A DNA stretch of 64,000 bases from DATFVA01 sp963774455 (GTDB lineage Bacteria; Bacteroidota; Ignavibacteria; Ignavibacteriales; Ignavibacteriaceae), in contig CAVZFD010000003.1 of the NCBI GenBank assembly GCA_963774455.1, positions 1 through 64,000 on the forward strand, read 5' to 3'. Below are positions 26,686-33,804 of the stretch, in pieces. A program made the position numbers and the translations under genes. Numbering within the stretch: the stretch's first letter is position 1; each line of letters begins with the position of its first letter. The notes below the pieces were generated by a model. The model saw only the letters and a list, made by a program, of their open reading frames with translations. It was not told the origin of the DNA and searched no databases.

Positions 26686-26701
26686 TGGCATATAAGTTGT
26701 T
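26686..26701 (+). promoter_or_regulatory. Candidate sigma-54 promoter for pilin-like operon A
   Basis: TGGCAT-ATAAG-TTGTT matches the sigma-54 consensus TGGCAC-N5-TTGCW at the key GG (-24) and TTG (-12) positions with correct spacing; the C of the -12 GC is T. Transcription would begin about 30 bp before the ATG at 26741. An NtrC-type, sigma-54-dependent regulator is encoded nearby at 32283-33653. Confidence 0.4.
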
Positions 26702-26740
26702 CATTATGCAAGAGTAAATTTAAATCAATCGAGCTTACAG

Positions 26741-27232
26741 ATGAATACAGGACAAATGTTATTATCGGTCGGTGCTATTATGCTTTTATCTTTTTTGATT
26801 CTAAGAGTTAACACCACCCAATTACATACTGAGGAAGAAATGGGAAATAGCAAATTTGGCCTCGTAGCTATTTCAATCGGTACCTCCGTAATTGAAGAAG
26901 CAAACAAAAAAGCCTTTGATGAAAACACTTATAACGCTTTTTGTGGATCGCCTTCTCAGCTTTCAAATACCCTGGGACCTGATAAACTGGAAGTTGACCC
27001 AAATTTTAATGACTTTGACGATTATAACAATTTGAATAGAGATATTTCAATTCCTAATGATACAAATTCGGTTCACGTTCATTGCGTAGTTAACTATATA
27101 AATCCTTCTCAACCTGATTCTGCTATCGCTACTAAAACATTCAACAAAAAGATTACAGTTTATATTTCAAGCAAGTATATGGTGGATACAATTAAACTTA
27201 GCTCCGTCTTTTGTTATTGGAAAAAAATATAG
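26741..27232 (+). CDS. Pilin-like membrane-anchored protein, operon A first gene
   Basis: 163 residues. A single N-terminal helix (MLLSVGAIMLLSFLILRVN) is followed by a long polar helix (VISSIGTSVIEEANKKAFDE type) and a globular domain. It is paralogous to the protein at 31428-31910: shared MLxxGAxxLLS, (S)FDExT, LGP, FNDxDDYNxxN and KKxTVxxSxxYM. A canonical prepilin-peptidase site (G/FxxxE) is absent. The operon order (this protein, a PilW/MshO-like protein, a PilX-like protein) resembles minor-pilin operons. It is probably part of a surface fibre or secretion pseudopilus; function is inference. Confidence 0.7.
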   Translation: MNTGQMLLSVGAIMLLSFLILRVNTTQLHTEEEMGNSKFGLVAISIGTSVIEEANKKAFDENTYNAFCGSPSQLSNTLGPDKLEVDPNFNDFDDYNNLNRDISIPNDTNSVHVHCVVNYINPSQPDSAIATKTFNKKITVYISSKYMVDTIKLSSVFCYWKKI

Positions 27233-27240
27233 AGGTTTAA

Positions 27241-27837
27241 ATGGGATTTTCAGTATTGATAGATATACTTGGTTCAACTATCATTGGTGGAATACTCCTC
27301 ATATCAATGCTCCAATTGAATGAAAATTCGGTTAAAAATGATAAGCTCTGGGGTAATGATAGAATACTACAACGGGACCTTTCCTCACTAGCAACGATGA
27401 TGGAAAGCGACTTTCGTAAAATGGGTTATTGCAATGAAACAATTCTGGATGATACTCTGCACTTGATCTGGCGAGCGGACACAAGCGCATTTAAATTTCG
27501 CGGAGACATTGATAGTGATGGTGACCTCGACGATATTTATTATTACCTTGGTCCGACAAGTGAATTGGCCGGCACCCCAAATCCAAGAGACAGAATTCTC
27601 TATAGACAGATAAATAATGAAACACCTCTAATAGTCTCAACTAATATCGTTCAGCTTAACTTACTTTATTTTGATACTTTTGAAAACTTATTATCTCAGC
27701 CGATAGCTGATACCAGGGAAATAGAAAGTATGCAGGTAGGAATTAGGGTTGAAGACCCCGCAGCTTTTAATAATGAATATACAACGGCTTACTGGCAGCA
27801 AATAAGACTAATTTCAAGAAATTTATATAAAAGATAA
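27241..27837 (+). CDS. PilW/MshO-like pilin-related protein, operon A second gene
   Basis: 198 residues. The N-terminal helix is DILGSTIIGGILLISMLQLN after a very short MGFSVLI leader, then a conserved DFRKMGY segment and a calcium-loop-like GDIDSDGDLDD. Its paralog at 30871-31419 shares D-L-G-x-x-IGGI, DLRKIGY, GDINNDGSMD, TPNPxDRILxRxxNN. The DFRK/DLRK motif and position resemble PilW/MshO minor pilins. It lies 8 bp after the first gene and 12 bp before the third. Confidence 0.7.
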   Translation: MGFSVLIDILGSTIIGGILLISMLQLNENSVKNDKLWGNDRILQRDLSSLATMMESDFRKMGYCNETILDDTLHLIWRADTSAFKFRGDIDSDGDLDDIYYYLGPTSELAGTPNPRDRILYRQINNETPLIVSTNIVQLNLLYFDTFENLLSQPIADTREIESMQVGIRVEDPAAFNNEYTTAYWQQIRLISRNLYKR

Positions 27838-27849
27838 GGAGAAAATAAA

Positions 27850-29103
27850 ATGTCCGGAAAGGCTTCATTATTTCTCATATTGGGCTTCAGTACTATTTTC
27901 GCCATAATGTCCAGACAACTATTAAGTTACTCAAACGAAGCAACTGATAATTATGTGGAATATTATAGTGCCACAAACGCTCATAATATTGCAACCAGCG
28001 GTGCTAATATGGCTGTTAGTCAGGTCTTTTTTAACAAGTACTGGGATGCAGGATACAGTAATATTTCATATATGGACGGAACACTGAATGTAACTGTCGA
28101 CACCTTAGGAACTGATAACAAGAAAATTACTTCAATAGGAACATATGGTAAATATTCTGATACAACTATTGTTAAAATGACCCCAAAAAACTTCGCTCAG
28201 TACGGAAACTTTTATAATGTGATGGGCAGTGTATGGGCTGCCACAGGCGATACTTTTTCTGGACCATTCCATACCAACGATTATCTTAATTGCTACGGTG
28301 ATCCTGTATTTCTTGGCTATACAACGACTAAAAATGGCTATAAACTGTATGATGCTAAATCTCACCCTAAGTTCCTTGGTGGTTATGAAGAAGGAGTTGA
28401 TATTCCTCTCGAATTCGATACATCTGCCATACGTATAGCTGCCTATAATAATGGTAGAATTCTTAAGGATCCAACAAATAAAAATAAAAGAATTGAAGTT
28501 CAGCTTACGTTCAATAGTGGTGGAACAATAACGCATTCTGAATCAATTGATAACGGTAAGCACTGGACTTCACCGTTAACAGAGGACTTAAGCACTTATT
28601 CTCCCAACGGAGTTATTTATGTAGAGAAGGGTAATATTTATGTAAAAGGTACAGTGAGCGGAAAGGCTACTATTATTGCTTCACAAAAAGGTGATAACAC
28701 TGCTGGTATGATTCATATTACCAGTGATATTATTTATAAGGATAATCCTCTTACAGATCCAAACTCACAGGATATGCTTGGTATGGTGGCAGAGAAATCG
28801 GTACAGCTTGATTTTGATAAAAGCCGCGGGGATATAAGTATTCAGGCTTCTATATATTCTCAAAAAGGTGGGCTCGCAATAGAAAGATACGGTGAGTATC
28901 CCTCCGCACATAACATGAATCTTTTAGGAGGTGTAATCGCACAGAGTATTGAAGCAACCGCTCATTATTATTGGGACGGCAAAAAATATGTTCCTGATCA
29001 TGGTTACAGCTATGTTCATAAGTTTGATCAGAGATTTTTAACTATGGTTCCTCCCTTTTTTCCCCGAACCAAATACTACAAAGTACTTTCATGGTATGAG
29101 TAA
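27850..29103 (+). CDS. PilX-like pilus assembly protein, operon A third gene
   Basis: 417 residues with an N-terminal helix (GKASLFLILGFSTIFAIM) followed by a PilX-like amphipathic segment (ATNAHNIATSGANMAVSQVF), a large beta-rich domain (GVIYVEKGNIYVKGTVSGKATIIASQKG resembles polymer-like or autotransporter-like beta repeats) and the C-terminal LSWYE. The paralog at 29862-30869 ends ILSWLE and has the same N-terminal layout; both look like the PilX/DUF4900 group. A start near 27850 is supported by GGAG in the preceding bases. The gene ends just before a strong terminator. Confidence 0.7.
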   Translation: MSGKASLFLILGFSTIFAIMSRQLLSYSNEATDNYVEYYSATNAHNIATSGANMAVSQVFFNKYWDAGYSNISYMDGTLNVTVDTLGTDNKKITSIGTYGKYSDTTIVKMTPKNFAQYGNFYNVMGSVWAATGDTFSGPFHTNDYLNCYGDPVFLGYTTTKNGYKLYDAKSHPKFLGGYEEGVDIPLEFDTSAIRIAAYNNGRILKDPTNKNKRIEVQLTFNSGGTITHSESIDNGKHWTSPLTEDLSTYSPNGVIYVEKGNIYVKGTVSGKATIIASQKGDNTAGMIHITSDIIYKDNPLTDPNSQDMLGMVAEKSVQLDFDKSRGDISIQASIYSQKGGLAIERYGEYPSAHNMNLLGGVIAQSIEATAHYYWDGKKYVPDHGYSYVHKFDQRFLTMVPPFFPRTKYYKVLSWYE

Positions 29104-29125
29104 AATAAATTTTTGAATCATAATT

Positions 29126-29160
29126 AAGGCTGTCCCATCAGGACAGCCTTTTTGTTTTTG
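29126..29160 (+). terminator. Rho-independent terminator of operon A
   Basis: Perfect 10-bp stem AAGGCTGTCC / GGACAGCCTT with loop CATCA, followed by TTTGTTTTTG. It lies 22 bp after the PilX-like gene. A group II intron begins immediately behind its T-tract. Confidence 0.9.
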
Positions 29161-29627
29161 GTGCGCCCGGTAGGGCGCTTGCACTATAGGGTTAAAGTCC
29201 TGCAAGAGCCTGGTAACAGAAATCATTAACTGAACGACAAGGGTGTTTATCGTGGGATGGAATCTGAAGGATGCCGATAGCAAAACACTGATCTGAAGAA
29301 CAGAAACCTTATACGAGGCAGATGTATAGAATGAGGAGGCCAATAACTCTGAATTCCAAAACTGCCCGGCGGCGGTAAAAGGATTCTGGGCATCCCGACA
29401 GTATCAGACCGGCTTATACAACAGGTATCCATCAGGTGCTCAGTCCAATCTGTGAGACAGAATTTTCAAACTTCCATTACTGATTTCGTGCATGCAAGAA
29501 TTGCCCATCAGGCAGTTGGTCAGTCAAGTAAATACCAGCAGGAAGGAAGAAAATATTAGCGGACATGGACATAGAGAATTTCTTGATGAAGTAAACCATG
29601 ATAAACTAATGAGCAGAATAAATCTTT
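29161..29627 (+). mobile_element. Decayed group II intron (5' ribozyme part plus reverse-transcriptase remnant)
   Basis: The 5' end GTGCGCCCGGTAGGGCGC is a typical bacterial group II intron start. It is followed by domain I-type sequence (AATCTGAAGGATGCCGATAG, CAAAACACTGATCTGAAG, AACAGAAACC) and then fragments of the intron-encoded reverse transcriptase. It sits directly behind the T-tract of a terminator hairpin, the preferred site of group IIC introns. The 3' half, with domains V and VI, is missing, so it cannot splice or move. Confidence 0.82.
29359..29627 (+). pseudogene. Group II intron reverse transcriptase/maturase fragment
   Basis: Translation in shifting frames gives KLPGGGKRILGIPTVSDRLIQQ (the PKPDGGKRxLGIPTVRDRxVQQ motif), then ARIAHQAVGQSSKYQQEGRKY-stop (GRSAHQAVxxAxxYxxEGYxx), then after frameshifts DMDIENF and LDEVNHDKLMSRI (DxDLEKFFDxVNHDxLM). 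This is roughly RT motifs 0 to 2/3 with an internal deletion; the catalytic YADD region and maturase domain are gone. Confidence 0.85.
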
Positions 29628-29778
29628 AGTTTGAAAAAGAATAGCTAGTATTTGTACAACCGTCAGTACTTTTTTTGCAGATCAGGGATTATCTTTCTGA
29701 TAAAGTTGGGCCGGATCTAATTTATACTTATGAAGGCAATCAAGTCTGTCAGAATGCGGAACAACAATGCAAATCCCA
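29628..29778. repeat. Decayed direct copy of the groES 3' end and small membrane gene 3' end
   Basis: This stretch aligns, with scattered substitutions and small indels, to 26105-26256: AGTTTGAAAAAGA at both starts, ATCAGGGATnATCTTTCTGAT, TTATGAAGGCAATCA, and GCAAATCC at the end. The minus strand still reads GFALLF-x-IL-x-x-LIAFISIN like the small membrane protein at 26196-26378. It begins exactly where the intron remnant stops, suggesting deletion or recombination at that joint. Confidence 0.8.
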
Positions 29779-29810
29779 AAGAATTACCACTGTGGAAAAT
29801 AAATTACTAA

Positions 29811-29837
29811 AAAAGGGTACTTAAAAAGTACCCTTTT
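29811..29837 (-). terminator. Bidirectional terminator, end of operon B
   Basis: Perfect 11-bp stem AAAAGGGTACT / AGTACCCTTTT with loop TAAAA. On the minus strand the stem is followed by a T-rich tract, placing it 25 bp after the stop of the operon B PilX-like gene. T residues on the other side are fewer but could serve the plus strand. Confidence 0.85.
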
Positions 29838-29861
29838 GAGTAAATAAGTGTAAAAGTTTTT

Positions 29862-30869
29862 CTATTCAAGCCAGCTTAATATTTCAAACCGGGATGATTT
29901 TAATTTAAGCTGTCCAAGCTGAATCGCTTCCCAGCTGTAATAAAATTTAGCATTTCCCTGAGATTCAACAGACACATCTTCTCCCACAAGAATGGCTCCT
30001 CCGTATATACCATTATTCCCGATGGTCTGACAGCTGATTGATGACTGACCATAGACAATTACCACCCCATAGTAAGTAAAATTTCCGCTAAGGGTCATAT
30101 TTCCGTTTATAACCATTATCCCATAGCCTGTTGCACTGGTAAAGTTCACATTGCCGTTGCAATATGTAATAATAGGTTTATCTTCTGTACCAAATTGCGA
30201 ACCACTTGAATACGTTCCTGTAGTAAGTATGGTATCTGCAGAGAAGATAAAATCTTCTGATAAACCAAGCCAGTCAGTTGTGTCCGGCACAGTTGAAACG
30301 CTAGGCGCCCCTCCCAGTCCTTTTATATCTTCAGAAATCTTGGACTTTATATTATCTATTACGTAGGCACTATCAGTTGCATCATCAACGCCGATTCCAG
30401 GCAGGGGGGATCCTGTACCCGCGCTCCCGTTCATCTTATGGTCCGTTCCGTCTATATCTACATTACCATTAAGATGAAGCGAAACGTTATTGGATGAAAT
30501 ATATAATGCTGAATTTACACCAGGCATTTTAACCGGCTTCCGTTTTGCGTTCACGATACTGGTATGTATCTTATCATCATAATAACCAACTGACCTTATG
30601 GTTAAATTTGAATCCGGACCAGAGATATATAAATTATATCTTCCGCCAAGCAGTTCATTGTCCATGAATGTACCTGATAAATTTTTATCTCTCCTCATTT
30701 TTTCTAAATATACTTCGATCCCGGAGTTTGATATCAGCCTTGCCTGGGTCGTTTTATACATATCCAGCGTGGTGTCAAGACTCCTGTTTGTATTAGCATT
30801 AAGATTGACAATCAGCAGGGTGATTAATCCAGCCACACCCACTACTAATATTAAAATTCCTTTTCCCAT
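29862..30869 (-). CDS. PilX-like pilus assembly protein, operon B third gene
   Basis: 335 residues. N-terminal helix ILILVVGVAGLITLLIVNLNA, then a PilX-like segment (YKTTQARLISNSGIEVYLEKM) and a beta-rich domain (YCNGNVNFTSATGYGIMVINGNMTLSGNFTYYGVVIVYG) resembling polymer-forming beta-helix proteins, ending ILSWLE. It is the counterpart of 27850-29103 but shorter and divergent in the middle. The last gene of the minus-strand three-gene operon, it is followed by a strong terminator. A surface or pseudopilus role is inferred from context. Confidence 0.7.
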   Translation of the reverse strand: MGKGILILVVGVAGLITLLIVNLNANTNRSLDTTLDMYKTTQARLISNSGIEVYLEKMRRDKNLSGTFMDNELLGGRYNLYISGPDSNLTIRSVGYYDDKIHTSIVNAKRKPVKMPGVNSALYISSNNVSLHLNGNVDIDGTDHKMNGSAGTGSPLPGIGVDDATDSAYVIDNIKSKISEDIKGLGGAPSVSTVPDTTDWLGLSEDFIFSADTILTTGTYSSGSQFGTEDKPIITYCNGNVNFTSATGYGIMVINGNMTLSGNFTYYGVVIVYGQSSISCQTIGNNGIYGGAILVGEDVSVESQGNAKFYYSWEAIQLGQLKLKSSRFEILSWLE

Positions 30870-30870
30870 A

Positions 30871-31419
30871 TTAAATATTCCTCGGATTTATAGTTAGTTC
30901 CCAGTAAGTGAATGGATATTCTCCTCCTACAGGCAGCACGGTCTCAACCCAGATTTCCGCTTTAACATAACAAATACTATCAGGATTCGCGGTAGCATTT
31001 TCATTATTATTCAGATATGAAAATCGCAGATCACTTAAACCGAGGGTGGGACCGCCGATTGTGTCATTATTTACCACCCTGAATAATATACGGTCGTCAG
31101 GATTAGGGGTAGTTTCAGCATCAGCTTTTGATCCTAGAAAATAAGTTACCTGGTCCATACTGCCGTCATTATTAATATCCCCCTTAAATGAGATTCTCTG
31201 CTGATCAGCTTCAGTGATAGCAGTACCTGAATACTTGTACCCAATCTTTCTCAAATCGTCATTTATTATCTCAGCTAGTGTTTTGGCATTCTGCTGAAGC
31301 CGGAGGTCGGCATCCGAAGCAAACTTTGTTTCCTGCGAATATGCATTGAGATTAACTATAAGCAGCATCACAATCCCCCCTATTAAGGAAGCGCCAAGAA
31401 GATCCATTATTATGTTCAT
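30871..31419 (-). CDS. PilW/MshO-like pilin-related protein, operon B second gene
   Basis: 182 residues. N-terminal helix MDLLGASLIGGIVMLLIVNLNA, conserved DDLRKIGYKYSG, the calcium-loop-like GDINNDGSMD, and TPNPDDRILFRVVNND. It is the paralog of 27241-27837. No consensus prepilin cleavage site precedes the helix. Gap to the third gene is one base. Confidence 0.7.
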   Translation of the reverse strand: MNIIMDLLGASLIGGIVMLLIVNLNAYSQETKFASDADLRLQQNAKTLAEIINDDLRKIGYKYSGTAITEADQQRISFKGDINNDGSMDQVTYFLGSKADAETTPNPDDRILFRVVNNDTIGGPTLGLSDLRFSYLNNNENATANPDSICYVKAEIWVETVLPVGGEYPFTYWELTINPRNI

Positions 31420-31427
31420 ATCTGTCT

Positions 31428-31910
31428 TTATTTAAGAGTGAATACAAATGATAGGTCAACGTCTTCCCGCATATAAGGGCTCGAGACAGTTACGGTAACT
31501 TTCTTATAATAACTCTGTGTACTTATTTCATTATCCGGATCAGAACTATCTACATAATAAACTCTACAGACTATTCCATAATTTTCTGCGTGAGGAGCAT
31601 CTACCGTTTTATTATAGAAGTTATAATCGTCAATATCATTGAATGTCTGATATGTTTCCCCGGATTCGGGACCAAGATTATTGGCTGGCGTCAGATTAGC
31701 AAGACCGGTAGGAAATTTAACAGTTGCTTCATCAAAACTCCTCTGTTTTATTGTCTCTATCATATCATCCGCAAGTGAAAAAGCAGTAAGATAAACTTTA
31801 TTCTCAATCTGGGCGGTCGAATTCTCGAGGACAGAACTATTAAAATTTAAAGATGAAAGAGAGAGGAGGATTAAAGCACCCATGGTTAACATAGATTGCA
31901 CACTGTTCAT
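31428..31910 (-). CDS. Pilin-like membrane-anchored protein, operon B first gene
   Basis: 160 residues. N-terminal helix MLTMGALILLSLSSLNFN, then a polar helix (LADDMIETIKQRSFDEATV) and a globular part with LGPESGETYQTFNDIDDYNFYNKTV and YYKKVTVTVSSPYM. It is the paralog of 26741-27232. It opens operon B and is 8 bp from the second gene. The upstream interval is described separately. Confidence 0.7.
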   Translation of the reverse strand: MNSVQSMLTMGALILLSLSSLNFNSSVLENSTAQIENKVYLTAFSLADDMIETIKQRSFDEATVKFPTGLANLTPANNLGPESGETYQTFNDIDDYNFYNKTVDAPHAENYGIVCRVYYVDSSDPDNEISTQSYYKKVTVTVSSPYMREDVDLSFVFTLK

Positions 31911-32282
31911 AATTTTCCCTGCAGTTTAGTTTTAATTGACAAAGAGTTTCAACTATTATACCCTATTCAGTACTTCTTTTTCAGGTTAAATATATAATAT
32001 CAGATCTGTCAGTTTAGGAATTAAGGACATTTCTGACGTCAAACTTGACATTTGACGCTGGAATTTAATCTACCCCTGGAAAATGTATTCGTTAAAATTT
32101 CAAGAACTTAGAAGTACCGTTCGATTTCAGATTTACCCTGACATCATTTATTGTATCAATTCTGTGTTTTTCACGTTCATTGTTTCGTTCAATTTGAAAC
32201 TAACTGTCTTACAGACAACACCACCGATAACCTTTTGTGTCATTTTTGACGTCGGCAGGGAAAATTTACTTATTTAGCAGAA
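31911..32282. promoter_or_regulatory. Regulatory interval of operon B with TGACGTC sites
   Basis: This 372-bp gap must hold the operon B promoter, but I found no sigma-54 or TAnnTTTG match on the minus strand. It does contain the 8-bp palindrome TGACGTCA (32034-32041) inside a run of TTGAC-type half-sites (TGACGTCAAACTTGACATT), and a second TGACGTC at 32247-32253. These are possible operator sites; assignment is tentative. Confidence 0.3.
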
Positions 32283-33653
32283 CTAACTACCGTTTTCTCT
32301 GATCTTCTGAAGCCTTCTCTGGAGGGTTCTTTCACTCACACCGAGGATTAACGCTGCGCGCTGGACATTTCCGTCAGCGTGTTTCATAATATTAAATATA
32401 TGATTCCTTACGGCATAATCGATAGTAACCAGATTGTTCTCTGAGGGGAGGGATTGCACTTCTTTATTATAGCCCTCGGGGATATCGATTTCCGTTATTA
32501 GTTCATTATCTTTTGTTTTGGCAACTGCATTTAATACAAGGTTTTCCAATTCTCTAATATTCCCGGGAAATGAATAACTCTTCAGTTTATTCAAAACCTT
32601 TACGCTGAATCCTTTTGCTTTCTTATTATAGGTTTTATTTCCCGTCTCCAGAAAATATTTAGAAAGAATTATTATATCTTCACCGCGTTCCCTTAGAGGA
32701 GGAAGTTTAATGTATCCGCGATTTAAACGGTAATATAAATCAGCTCTGAATTCTTTATTGTTAACTGCCTCGAGAAGATCTTTGTTAGTTGCAGTGATTA
32801 TTCTTATATCCAGTTTAAGAGGTTTGGTACTTCCGATGCGGTATATTTCGCTATACTGGATTGCCCGAAGAAGTTTTCCCTGCAGTTCCCTGGGCATCTC
32901 ACCTATTTCATCAAGGAAAATAGTTCCACCGTTTGCGGCCTCAAAATAACCTAATCTTTCGCTTGTGGCCCCTGTAAAGGATCCTTTTTCATGTCCGAAA
33001 AGCTCGCTTTCAAAAAGACTTGGAGAGATTGATGCAAGGTTCACAGTAACAAGGGGTTTAGTTTTACGGGGCGAAAGCTGATGTATTTTCCTGGCTATTA
33101 AATCCTTACCGGTTCCTGTCTCGCCAGTGATTAATACAGTTTCATTTGTGGGAGCAAAAATCTCTATTAATTCAAAAACTTTCAGTATCGCGGGCGACTC
33201 AGTAATAATCTCCCTGAATTTTACATTGGATACTTCTGATAGGTCTACCCCTTTCCTGAGGGTATCGCGTTCCCTCTCAAGGAGTTTCTGTTCCAGGGCT
33301 CTCTTTATTGTTAAAGATAATCTGTCGATTTCCGGAGGCTTGGTTATGAATTCATAGGCTCCAAGCTTAATAGCCTTAAGGGCTATCTGCACATCATCTA
33401 CTCCGGTTATCATTATAAAAGGAATCTGGGGATATTGAGGTATCAGGTTTTCGAGAAGTTCAAGACCGTTCATCCCGGGCATATAAACATCCAGAAGAAT
33501 TATATCGACCTGTTCATTCTTAAGTATGCTCTCCACCTTTAGAGGATCCGACTCAGTAATAATATACTCGTAACCTTCTTCCTGGAGAAGTGACTTCATA
33601 AGTTCGAGGTAATTTTTTTCGTCGTCTACTATTAAAATCGAAGCGTTTTTCAA
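32283..33653 (-). CDS. NtrC-family sigma-54-dependent response regulator
   Basis: 456 residues in the usual order: receiver domain (about 1-120) with phospho-acceptor D55 (IILLDVYMPGMNG) and K105 (TKPPE); AAA+ domain with Walker A GETGTGKD at 177-184 and the sigma-54 contact loop GSFTGA at 224-229; Fis-type helix-turn-helix at the end (VQRAALILGVSERTLQRRLQKI). It activates sigma-54 promoters. No histidine kinase adjoins it. Its closest likely targets are the two pilin-like operons beside it, one of which has a sigma-54-like promoter (inference). Confidence 0.93.
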   Translation of the reverse strand: MKNASILIVDDEKNYLELMKSLLQEEGYEYIITESDPLKVESILKNEQVDIILLDVYMPGMNGLELLENLIPQYPQIPFIMITGVDDVQIALKAIKLGAYEFITKPPEIDRLSLTIKRALEQKLLERERDTLRKGVDLSEVSNVKFREIITESPAILKVFELIEIFAPTNETVLITGETGTGKDLIARKIHQLSPRKTKPLVTVNLASISPSLFESELFGHEKGSFTGATSERLGYFEAANGGTIFLDEIGEMPRELQGKLLRAIQYSEIYRIGSTKPLKLDIRIITATNKDLLEAVNNKEFRADLYYRLNRGYIKLPPLRERGEDIIILSKYFLETGNKTYNKKAKGFSVKVLNKLKSYSFPGNIRELENLVLNAVAKTKDNELITEIDIPEGYNKEVQSLPSENNLVTIDYAVRNHIFNIMKHADGNVQRAALILGVSERTLQRRLQKIRENGS

Positions 33654-33804
33654 TTAGGTGCTCCCATTAATTGGTTCATTAATAACTAAATTTCCTGAAA
33701 TGTTATTACCAATTTTATGCCACTCAAAAGAATGAGTATATTTTCGTCGATTTTTGTATTTTTATAGTCTGATTACAAATTAAATTGAATAAAAGGTTAA
33801 TATC

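Noticed and set aside
31911..32282. Sigma-54 promoter for operon B
   Set aside because: I searched the minus strand for GG-N10-GC type elements and found none convincing.
33690..33740. Sigma-54 promoter before the NtrC-type gene (minus strand TGGCAT-N5-TGGTA)
   Set aside because: The -12 element is off by one position and lacks TTGC; likely coincidental.
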